Source: Abyssibacter profundi (GTDB lineage Bacteria > Pseudomonadota > Gammaproteobacteria > Nevskiales > OUC007). From it: a DNA stretch of 64,000 nt. Position 1 is the first letter of the stretch. Every line of letters starts with the position of its first letter. This document shows positions 57,377-64,000 of the stretch, piece after piece. The stretch lies in the NCBI RefSeq assembly GCF_003151135.1, contig NZ_QEQK01000001.1, positions 230,829 to 294,828 of the forward strand, written 5' to 3'. The notes under the pieces are model-generated. The model saw only the letters and a list, made by a program, of their open reading frames with translations. It did not search any database and was not told the DNA's origin. Both the position numbers and the translations under genes were made by a program.

Positions 57377-58753
57377 ATGACCACACGATCCATGACGACC
57401 CTCGCAACGGCGAGTGGCCTGGCTTTGGGCCTTTTATGCACGTCTGCCGCCCAGGCCGGGTTGTTGAACGCGCTCACCGGCACGACGGATATTGTCGATG
57501 CCGAGGTCGCGCAGGCCACCGGCCCGGTGACAGCGATCGTCCATCCCAAGCAGATCGGGCTGATCGACACCGTTGTCTCCGCCGCCGATGTGGCGGGCCT
57601 GGATGTGACTGGCGTGTTCGAGCAGATCGGGGTGTTTGGTGCGACCGGCACGCCGGCGCTGTTCGAGGCCCTGGCTGCGACCGGGCTGGTGTCCCGCATC
57701 GAGTACAACCAGCCGCTGGAGTACTTCCTGGACACCTCGAACCAGGCGACGGGTGGCAGCGATGTGCTGGCGGGCGCCGTGGGCGGTGTTAGCTATGACG
57801 GCAGCGGTGTTGGCGTCGCGGTGGTCGATAGCGGCGTGGATGGCACGCACCCGGACCTGACCGGCCAGATGGGCGGCAACGTGAAGTTGGTGCCGCTGAC
57901 AGGCATTGCCCTGCCCTTCGAGGACACGGACACGATTAGCGCGGGCGGCCACGGCACGCATGTGGCAGGCACGGTCGCCGGCACCGGCGCGGCCTCGAAC
58001 GGGCTGAACCACGGCGCGGCGCCGGGTGCGACGCTTTATGGCATCTCCGGCGGCACCGCCATCAGCATGCACGACGCGCTGGCCGGCCTGGAATGGGTGT
58101 TGGATAACCATGACCAGGTGAGCCCGGCGATCCGCGTGGTGAACAATTCCTGGGGCAGCGCGGCGGCAGCCTACGACCCGAGCAGCGCGACGTCGCTGGC
58201 CAACAAGGCGCTGGTCACTGCCGGCATCGTGGTGGTCTACGCTGCGGGCAACGATGGCGGCGACGGCTCGGTGCAGCGCACCAGCCCGACCTGCATCGAC
58301 CCGACACCGGGCGTGATCTGCGTGGCGGCCTACGATGACCAGGGCGCAGGGATTACCAACGGGCCGATGGCGGACTTCTCGTCCCGTGGCCTGGATGGCG
58401 CGGTGAACACCTATCCGGACATTTCCGCACCGGGTGCGAACATCCTGGCTCCTTGCCGGCCCACCCTGCCGATCTGCGCCACGGGTGGCATTGGCAGCTT
58501 TGACTATTTCACGCTGTCGGGCACGTCGATGGCCGCACCGCATATTGCCGGCATTGTCGCGCAGTTGCTGCAAGCCAACCCCGGGCTGACGCCGGCCGAG
58601 GTGGAAGACATTCTTGAAGACACGGCCCGGCCAATCACCTTCGGCGCCGCCTATGAGGAGGACCCCAGCAACCCCACCACGGGCACGTCCTTCGACAAGG
58701 GCCACGGCCTGGTCGATGTGGTGGCCGCGGTCACGGAAGCGCTGAGCCGATAG
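57377..58753 (+). CDS. S8 family serine protease
   Basis: The product is 458 residues with a signal peptide (about 1-28, cleavage after AQA) and a pro-region of about 100 residues. The triad is Asp151 (VVDSGVDGTHPD), His192 (GHGTHVAGT) and Ser384 (SGTSMAAPH). Cys pairs suggest disulfides and therefore periplasmic or extracellular folding. There is no GlyGly-CTERM tail, unlike the nearby S8 protein. ATG 57377 is chosen over TTG 57362. Confidence 0.93.
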   Translation: MTTRSMTTLATASGLALGLLCTSAAQAGLLNALTGTTDIVDAEVAQATGPVTAIVHPKQIGLIDTVVSAADVAGLDVTGVFEQIGVFGATGTPALFEALAATGLVSRIEYNQPLEYFLDTSNQATGGSDVLAGAVGGVSYDGSGVGVAVVDSGVDGTHPDLTGQMGGNVKLVPLTGIALPFEDTDTISAGGHGTHVAGTVAGTGAASNGLNHGAAPGATLYGISGGTAISMHDALAGLEWVLDNHDQVSPAIRVVNNSWGSAAAAYDPSSATSLANKALVTAGIVVVYAAGNDGGDGSVQRTSPTCIDPTPGVICVAAYDDQGAGITNGPMADFSSRGLDGAVNTYPDISAPGANILAPCRPTLPICATGGIGSFDYFTLSGTSMAAPHIAGIVAQLLQANPGLTPAEVEDILEDTARPITFGAAYEEDPSNPTTGTSFDKGHGLVDVVAAVTEALSR

Positions 58754-58780
58754 CCCGGCCCAGCCAAGACCTTGTATCGG

Positions 58781-58803
58781 ACGGCCTGCCTTGTGCAGGC
58801 CGT
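58781..58803. terminator. Hairpin between convergent S8 protease and purC genes
   Basis: A nine-base-pair stem ACGGCCTGC/GCAGGCCGT with a five-base loop sits between the two stop codons. There is no T run on either strand, so it may only protect the 3' ends or support Rho-dependent stops. Confidence 0.4.
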
Positions 58804-58820
58804 TCCGCATCTGGGGGCGA

Positions 58821-59687
58821 CTAACCCATCAGACGCCGATAGGCCTCGCGATACTTGTCCACCGTGTTGTTGATCACTGTTGTGGGCAGGGTTGGACCCG
58901 GTGCGGTCTTGTTCCAGTCCAGCGTGTCCAGGTAGTCGCGGACATACTGTTTGTCGAAGCTCGGCGGGCTGATACCGACCCGGTACTGATCAACCGGCCA
59001 GAATCGCGACGAATCCGGCGTCAGCAGCTCGTCGATCAGGTAAAGCTCACCGTCGGCATCCAGCCCGAATTCCATTTTGGTGTCAGCGATGATGATGCCC
59101 CGCGCGCGCGCGAACTCGGCCGCGCGGGCGTAGATGTCCAGGGCGATATCCCGCACCCGATCCGCCAGTGGCTGGCCGATGGCCGACACCACGGCGTGGA
59201 AACTGACGTTCTCGTCGTGGTCGCCCACCTGGGCCTTGGTGCTGGGCGTGAAGATCGGCTCGGGCAGTTGCTGAGCCTGTTGCAAGCCATCGGGCAGGTC
59301 GATGCCGCAGATCTGGCCGGTGCGCTGGTAGTCCCGCCAGCCAGAACCGATGATGTAGCCGCGCACGATGGCCTCGACCGGCAATGGCTTGAGCCGGCGC
59401 GCCAGCACACTACGGCCATGAAAACCCTGCGGTAGCCCCTCGGGCAGCGGTTCGTCCAGAACGTGGTGCCGGATGTCCGCGGCCACGGTCTTGAACCAGA
59501 AGTTGGAGATCCCGGTCAGCATCTCGCCCTTGCCCGGGATGGGGTCGGGCAGGATCACGTCGTAGGCCGACAGCCGGTCGGTGGCCACGATCAGCAGGCG
59601 CTGGTCGTCCACTGCGTAAACGTCGCGAACCTTGCCGCGGTGAACCAGCTCGAACTGATCGAGTTCAGGCGTGTGCAAGCCTTCCAT
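58821..59687 (-). CDS. purC: SAICAR synthetase PurC
   Basis: PurC condenses CAIR with aspartate in purine synthesis. The product is 288 residues, the longer PurC type (E. coli has 237). Motifs [25 protein letters not shown] and [12 protein letters not shown] are present. ATG 59687 is chosen over the in-frame codon at 59735. Confidence 0.96.
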   Translation of the reverse strand: MEGLHTPELDQFELVHRGKVRDVYAVDDQRLLIVATDRLSAYDVILPDPIPGKGEMLTGISNFWFKTVAADIRHHVLDEPLPEGLPQGFHGRSVLARRLKPLPVEAIVRGYIIGSGWRDYQRTGQICGIDLPDGLQQAQQLPEPIFTPSTKAQVGDHDENVSFHAVVSAIGQPLADRVRDIALDIYARAAEFARARGIIIADTKMEFGLDADGELYLIDELLTPDSSRFWPVDQYRVGISPPSFDKQYVRDYLDTLDWNKTAPGPTLPTTVINNTVDKYREAYRRLMG

Positions 59688-59803
59688 GCGTGAGCGTATC
59701 CGTTGGTGGTCAAGCCGGGCGCCGTGACTGGGCACCGAAACCCGGAACTTTATGCAGCCGCCGCGAGCCGGTAAAGTTCGCGCCCGCTTCAGGTGTCTGT
59801 CCC

Positions 59804-60481
59804 ATGAGCCAAACTCCGCTGATCGCGCCGTCGATTCTCTCCGCCGACCTCGCCCGTCTGGGTGAGGATGTTCAGGCCGTGCTCGATGCCGGCGCCGATG
59901 TCGTGCACTTCGATGTCATGGACAATCACTACGTGCCGAACCTGACCTTCGGCGCGCCGATTTGCCAGGCCCTGCGCGACTACGGCATCACCGCACCCAT
60001 TGACGTGCATCTGATGTGCACGCCGGTTGATGCGTTGATTGGCGACTTTGCCAAGGCAGGCGCCAGCTGGATCAGCTTTCATCCGGAAGCCAGCCAGCAT
60101 GTCGACCGCAGCCTGCAACTCATTCGTAGTCACGGCTGCAAGGCCGGCTTGGTGCTCAACCCGGCCACACCGACGCACATCCTCGACTATGTGATGGATC
60201 GGCTGGACTTCGTGCTGATCATGTCGGTTAACCCGGGCTTTGGCGGCCAGAGCTTCATCGACTCGGCCTTGGACAAGCTGCGCGACGTGCGCGCGCGCAT
60301 CGACGCCTCCGGGCGCGACATCCGACTGGAGATCGACGGCGGCGTCAAAGTGAATAACATCCGGCAGATCGCCGAAGCCGGGGCCGATACTTTTGTGGCC
60401 GGTTCGGCAATTTTCGGCGCCGATGACTATGCCAGAACCATCGCTGCCATGCGCGACGAACTGGCGGCTGCCGGCCAATGA
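59804..60481 (+). CDS. rpe: Ribulose-phosphate 3-epimerase
   Basis: The product is 225 residues. Catalytic and metal motifs [45 protein letters not shown] and EIDGGVK are complete. It serves the pentose phosphate pathway. ATG 59804 gives the standard start. It overlaps trpE by four bases. Confidence 0.97.
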   Translation: MSQTPLIAPSILSADLARLGEDVQAVLDAGADVVHFDVMDNHYVPNLTFGAPICQALRDYGITAPIDVHLMCTPVDALIGDFAKAGASWISFHPEASQHVDRSLQLIRSHGCKAGLVLNPATPTHILDYVMDRLDFVLIMSVNPGFGGQSFIDSALDKLRDVRARIDASGRDIRLEIDGGVKVNNIRQIAEAGADTFVAGSAIFGADDYARTIAAMRDELAAAGQ

Positions 60482-61941
60482 ACAACGCCTCGCTGGCCAT
60501 CCGCCAGCGCACGCCAGTGGTCCGCGAGATTCTGGCGGATCTGGATACGCCGCTATCGGCTTATCTCAAGCTGGCGAATGCGCCCTGGACCTTTCTGCTG
60601 GAGTCCGTGCAGGGCGGTGAGCGCTGGGGCCGGTATTCGATTATCGGCCTGGCCTGCGAGGAAACCCTGGAAATTCGCGGTCACACAATCGTCCGCCGCA
60701 TGGGCGAGCGCGAACTCGAGCGCTTCGAATCGGAAGACCCGCTGGCCTGGGTGCAGGCCTTCGCCGATGCCTATCAGGTGCCCGACCTGCCCGGCCTGCC
60801 GCGCCTGACCAGCGGCCTGGTCGGCTACTTCGGCTATGACATCGTTCGGCTCATCGAGCCACGGCTGGCGAACGTCGACAAGCCAGACCCCATCGACAAT
60901 CCCGACATTCTGCTGATGGTGGCCGAACGCCTGGCGGTGTTCGACAACCTGGCCGGCAAGCTTTTCCTGATTGATCACTACGACCCGGCCGATACCGAGG
61001 GCGAAGCCGCCGCCCGCGCCCGCCTGGACACGCTGGTTCAGACCCTGCGCCAGCCGCTGGCCATGCCGGAGATGGATGCGCCCAGCGGCGAGGCCATCAG
61101 TGAGGCCTCTTTTGTCTCGGGACTGACCCAGGCCGGCTACGAAGCGGCCGTCGAACGCATCAAAGATTACACCCGGGCTGGCGATGTGATGCAGGTGGTG
61201 CCCAGCCAGCGCCTGTCCACGGCCTTTGCTGCCGAGCCCCTGGATGTCTACCGCGCACTACGCAGCCTGAACCCATCGCCTTATCTCTATTTCATGCGAT
61301 TTGGCGATCACCACGTCGTGGGCTCGTCACCCGAGATTCTGGTCCGGGTCGAGGATGGCCAGGTTGCGGTGCGACCCATCGCCGGCACCCGCCCACGCGG
61401 CGCCACTGCAGAGGCCGATCTGGCGCTGGAGCAGGACCTGTTGCAAGACCCCAAGGAGATCGCCGAGCACCTGATGCTCATCGACCTGGGCCGCAACGAT
61501 GTCGGCCGCGTGGCCGAAACCGGCAGCGTGCAACTGGACGACAAAATGGTGATCGAGCGGTATTCGCACGTCATGCACATCGTCTCCAACGTGACGGCGA
61601 CCTTGCGTGAGGGTCTGACGGCCATGGACGCGCTGAAGGCCACCTTTCCGGCGGGGACATTGTCCGGTGCACCCAAGGTGCGGGCCATGGAAATCATCGA
61701 CGAGCTGGAGCCGGTCAAGCGCGGTGTGTACGGCGGTGCCGTCGGCTATCTCGCCTTCTCGGGCGATATGGACCTGGCCATTGCCATTCGCACGGCGGTC
61801 ATCAAGAACGGCCAGATGCACGTCCAGGCCGGCGGCGGCATCGTCGCCGACTCGGTCCCCGAAACCGAGTGGGAAGAAACGATGAACAAGGCCCGGGCCG
61901 TGCTCCGCGCCGCGCAGCAGGCCAGCCGAGGGCACCACTAA
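60478..61941 (+). CDS. trpE: Anthranilate synthase component I
   Basis: TrpE makes anthranilate from chorismate with glutamine-derived ammonia from TrpG. The product is 487 residues, full length, with [20 protein letters not shown], the [10 protein letters not shown] block and [11 protein letters not shown]. The start overlaps the rpe stop (ATGA). trpG is not the next gene, so the rest of the tryptophan genes lie elsewhere. Confidence 0.96.
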   Translation: MNNASLAIRQRTPVVREILADLDTPLSAYLKLANAPWTFLLESVQGGERWGRYSIIGLACEETLEIRGHTIVRRMGERELERFESEDPLAWVQAFADAYQVPDLPGLPRLTSGLVGYFGYDIVRLIEPRLANVDKPDPIDNPDILLMVAERLAVFDNLAGKLFLIDHYDPADTEGEAAARARLDTLVQTLRQPLAMPEMDAPSGEAISEASFVSGLTQAGYEAAVERIKDYTRAGDVMQVVPSQRLSTAFAAEPLDVYRALRSLNPSPYLYFMRFGDHHVVGSSPEILVRVEDGQVAVRPIAGTRPRGATAEADLALEQDLLQDPKEIAEHLMLIDLGRNDVGRVAETGSVQLDDKMVIERYSHVMHIVSNVTATLREGLTAMDALKATFPAGTLSGAPKVRAMEIIDELEPVKRGVYGGAVGYLAFSGDMDLAIAIRTAVIKNGQMHVQAGGGIVADSVPETEWEETMNKARAVLRAAQQASRGHH

Positions 61942-61959
61942 CCTCGCTCGGTTTTTTTG

Positions 61960-62832
61960 ATGCGCCCGCTGTTTCGCCTGCTCTCGCACCTGCCCCTGCC
62001 GCTGTTGCATGCGCTTGCGGCGGCCCTGGGCTGGCTGCTGTGGTGGATTCCCAATCGTCGGCGCGAAGTGGTGCTCACCAATCTGCGTCACTGCTTCCCC
62101 GAGCTACCCAAGCCCGCGCTGCATCGCCGCGCCCGACGGTCGCTGGGCCATGAGCTGAAAACCCTGTTCGAGTCGCCGGTGATCTGGATGGGCAGCGAAC
62201 GCCGCCTGCAGCGCCTGATGCGTGAAATGCGGGGTCTGGAGCATCTCGACGCCGCACTGGCAGCTGGTCGGGGTGTTCTGTTGCTCACACCTCATCTCGG
62301 CAGCTTTGAGGTGCCGGCGCTCATGCTGTCGCGCCAGCACAGCATGGTTGGCCTCTACAAGCCCCAGCCCGGCAGCCTCAATCGCCTCTCTATCGAGGGC
62401 CGCACCCGCTTCGGCGCGCGCATGGTGCCAACGGAAGGCAGCGTGACGGTCCGGGCCCTGCTGCCGCAGCTACGCGACAACGGAATTGCCTACTTTTTGC
62501 CAGACCAAGACCCGCCTGCCGGCCGCGGCGTGTACGCACCGCTCTTCGGCATTCCCGCTCATACACCCAAGCTCGTCGCCAGACTGGTGCAGTCGACCGG
62601 CGCACGGGTGGTGTTTTATGTCGGCGAGCGCCTGCCGTGGGGCCGTGGCTATGTGACGCACTTCTGTCCGGCACCCGAGGGCATCGACGACCGGGATATT
62701 CAGCGCGCGACGCAAGCCCTCAATGCTGGAGTCGAAGCCTGTATCCGCCGCTGCCCGGACCAGTACTGGTGGGGCTACAAGCGGTTTCGGCGCCGGCCGC
62801 CAGGCGCAGCGGCGTTTTATCGCACCCCCTGA
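61960..62832 (+). CDS. LpxL/HtrB-like lysophospholipid (lipid A) acyltransferase
   Basis: The product is 290 residues. An N-terminal membrane anchor precedes the catalytic HxxxxE motif (HLGSFE) and a DQDPPAGRGVYAPLFG segment typical of late lipid A acyltransferases. Other bacteria use relatives for ornithine lipids, so the exact acceptor is not certain. It follows trpE by 18 bp and may be in the same transcript. Confidence 0.88.
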   Translation: MRPLFRLLSHLPLPLLHALAAALGWLLWWIPNRRREVVLTNLRHCFPELPKPALHRRARRSLGHELKTLFESPVIWMGSERRLQRLMREMRGLEHLDAALAAGRGVLLLTPHLGSFEVPALMLSRQHSMVGLYKPQPGSLNRLSIEGRTRFGARMVPTEGSVTVRALLPQLRDNGIAYFLPDQDPPAGRGVYAPLFGIPAHTPKLVARLVQSTGARVVFYVGERLPWGRGYVTHFCPAPEGIDDRDIQRATQALNAGVEACIRRCPDQYWWGYKRFRRRPPGAAAFYRTP

Positions 62833-62846
62833 CTCCGCCGGCCGGG

Positions 62847-63194
62847 TTAATCGGCAGAGTCGCCCCAGCGTAGCGCAAGCGCGTGCGGCACGGTCACGGG
62901 CAACAGCAGGGTATCTGCAAGCGCGCTAGGCACGAGGTCCAGCAGGGCCTGCTCCCGGTCGCCGGCGTGTATCACCGGCATCAACGGGAACGGATAGTGG
63001 GGCGGCATCACACCCGACTCTGCCAGCCGATCCAGTGTTGGGCCGTCTGCGCTCAGAACCGCCGCATTCAGCCGGGTACCCGAGTAGACCTTGGGGGCGG
63101 CTGGCGGCCCATAGCGCAGCGTGTTGTGGGTCGCGCAGCCGGACAGGCTCAGCAGGCAACTCGCCGCCAACAAGACGAGCAGCCCGGCCCTCAT
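62847..63194 (-). CDS. YceK/YidQ-type lipoprotein
   Basis: The product is 115 residues. The lipoprotein signal LLAASCLLSLSGCATHN is followed by YSGTRLNA and an ending LLLPVTVPHAL that resembles YceK/YidQ (DUF1375). The function is unknown. ATG 63194 is chosen because it starts the signal; it overlaps the stop of the SRPBCC gene by four bases. Confidence 0.8.
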   Translation of the reverse strand: MRAGLLVLLAASCLLSLSGCATHNTLRYGPPAAPKVYSGTRLNAAVLSADGPTLDRLAESGVMPPHYPFPLMPVIHAGDREQALLDLVPSALADTLLLPVTVPHALALRWGDSAD

Positions 63195-63640
63195 GGGCGA
63201 ACCGCCTCGCCGGTTTCCGCGTAGCGCTTGAAATCGAGTAAATAGGAGCGCGTCTGCTTGCGAAACGCCCAGGGCATGAGCCACCCCATGCAGCGCATGG
63301 GCAGGCTTGAGAATCGAAACTCGCAGTCAGACTCCCAGCGCGTCTGTCCGGCCTGCTCGATCAATCGATTGACCTGCCTGTTCCAGACGCCATCGGCCTC
63401 ATAGGTTGCGATCCACCCCGCCGGCCAGTCGGTTGATTCCATCGTCTCCAGCATGCTGAGCTCTCGCTTGCCCATCTGGTAGGCGAGCATGGCTGTCGAA
63501 CCTGGCGCGCCGGGCTCCCCCTGCTGCGGCGTAATGGACACAAAGCCCTTCTGCCAATGCGGCAGCGCATCTGGGTCCTGCAATAGCTGTGCGACCCGGT
63601 CACGCGGCTGATCGATCACGACAGAAACGCTGTAATGCAT
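63191..63640 (-). CDS. SRPBCC family protein
   Basis: The product is 149 residues. The START/Bet v1-like fold is suggested by VSVVIDQPRDRVAQLLQDPD, LPHWQKGF and a C-terminal amphipathic helix (LLDFKRYAETG). It may bind a hydrophobic ligand. It is transcribed ahead of the YceK-type lipoprotein. Confidence 0.83.
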   Translation of the reverse strand: MHYSVSVVIDQPRDRVAQLLQDPDALPHWQKGFVSITPQQGEPGAPGSTAMLAYQMGKRELSMLETMESTDWPAGWIATYEADGVWNRQVNRLIEQAGQTRWESDCEFRFSSLPMRCMGWLMPWAFRKQTRSYLLDFKRYAETGEAVRP

Positions 63641-63773
63641 GGCAGGCTCCCCGGCGCATTAGGGTTGATTCCCACCACCAAGCTAGCGCCGGAAATTCAG
63701 CCAGGCAAGGCGGCATCGAATGCCTGGGGATTTCTTGGGGCCTCGCCAGTTCACGTCGGCATGTGATTCCGGC

Positions 63774-64000
63774 ATGCTCGTGGCCATGCCCTCCGCGACG
63801 CCCCGCTGGCCGCTCTGCGCACTTGTTCTCGGCACGCTCTGCATCGGCCTGGCTCCTATTTTCGTCCGGCTCACCGATGTTGGCCCGACGGCCGCCGCAT
63901 TCTGGCGGTTGGCGCTGGCCAGTCCGCTCCTGCTGCTGGCCTGGTCATTCCGGCGCGAGCGCCCAAGCTGGCGCCTGCTGTGGCCGGGCCTGCTCTTTGC
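63774..64000 (+). CDS. EamA/DMT family transporter (3' partial)
   Basis: An ATG at 63774 (or 63786 in the same frame) starts a hydrophobic protein that runs off the window. The visible 75 residues include LCIGLAPIFVRLTD and GPTAAAFWRLAL, typical of the first two helices of EamA permeases. The substrate is unknown. Confidence 0.8.
   Translation, partial: MLVAMPSATPRWPLCALVLGTLCIGLAPIFVRLTDVGPTAAAFWRLALASPLLLLAWSFRRERPSWRLLWPGLLF

Noticed and set aside
1-64000. CRISPR arrays and prophage genes
   Set aside because: No regularly spaced short repeats with unique spacers and no capsid, tail or integrase genes were seen. The repeats present are protein-coding or tRNA-linked.

Overview
The window is high-GC Gram-negative chromosome, most likely from a gammaproteobacterium. 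Pointers are LPS and outer-membrane genes (lptE, lnt, opgGH, DUF481), the miaB-ybeZ-ybeY-ybeX-lnt order, leuS-lptE, uvrA-MFS-ssb, and proteins with GlyGly-CTERM tails. The genus cannot be fixed from sequence alone; a marine or halophilic relative of Salinisphaerales/Nevskiales is a guess.

Left part (1-13.7 kb): the 3' part of a large Calx-beta repeat surface protein with a clear terminator, a short-type bifunctional PutA (proline to glutamate), the coupled opgG-opgH pair for osmoregulated periplasmic glucans, a convergent TetR regulator, and a small lipoprotein/DUF1513 operon behind a Fur-box-like palindrome.

Defence island (13.8-31.2 kb, all on the minus strand): in transcription order, an ASCH-domain protein, a complete type I Zorya system (zorA, zorB, zorC, zorD), hsdM, hsdS broken by one in-frame TAA, a NERD-domain SF1 helicase, an HTH/PIN toxin-antitoxin-like pair with its own promoter and tandem operator-like repeat, and hsdR. 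Gaps are 0-20 bp or short overlaps, except the 67 bp before the HTH gene, so Zorya and the type I R-M genes look like one transcriptional block. The block's 5' side lies about 1 kb from tRNA-Gln(CTG), which is flanked by 100-bp direct repeats and a possible tRNA 3' remnant. No integrase is visible.

Middle part (31.5-47.5 kb): core genes, including rplM-rpsI, a ferredoxin, a DUF481 porin-like protein, a GlcF-like Fe-S protein, leuS-lptE, DUF2804, the miaB-phoH-ybeY-corC-lnt operon, a low-molecular-weight phosphatase, ssb and an MFS exporter.

Right part (47.6-64 kb): uvrA with a DUF465 gene, two uncharacterised envelope genes, a secretion cluster (S8 protease with calcium-binding TSP3 repeats, a GlyGly-CTERM protein, a second S8 protease), then purC, rpe-trpE, an LpxL-like acyltransferase, a YceK-type lipoprotein with an SRPBCC protein, and the start of an EamA transporter.

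The points most worth a second look are the fused Zorya/R-M block with its ASCH leader gene, the nonsense-interrupted hsdS, the embedded NERD helicase and HTH-PIN module, and the tRNA-side repeats. All functions are read from motifs and context; no database search was possible.
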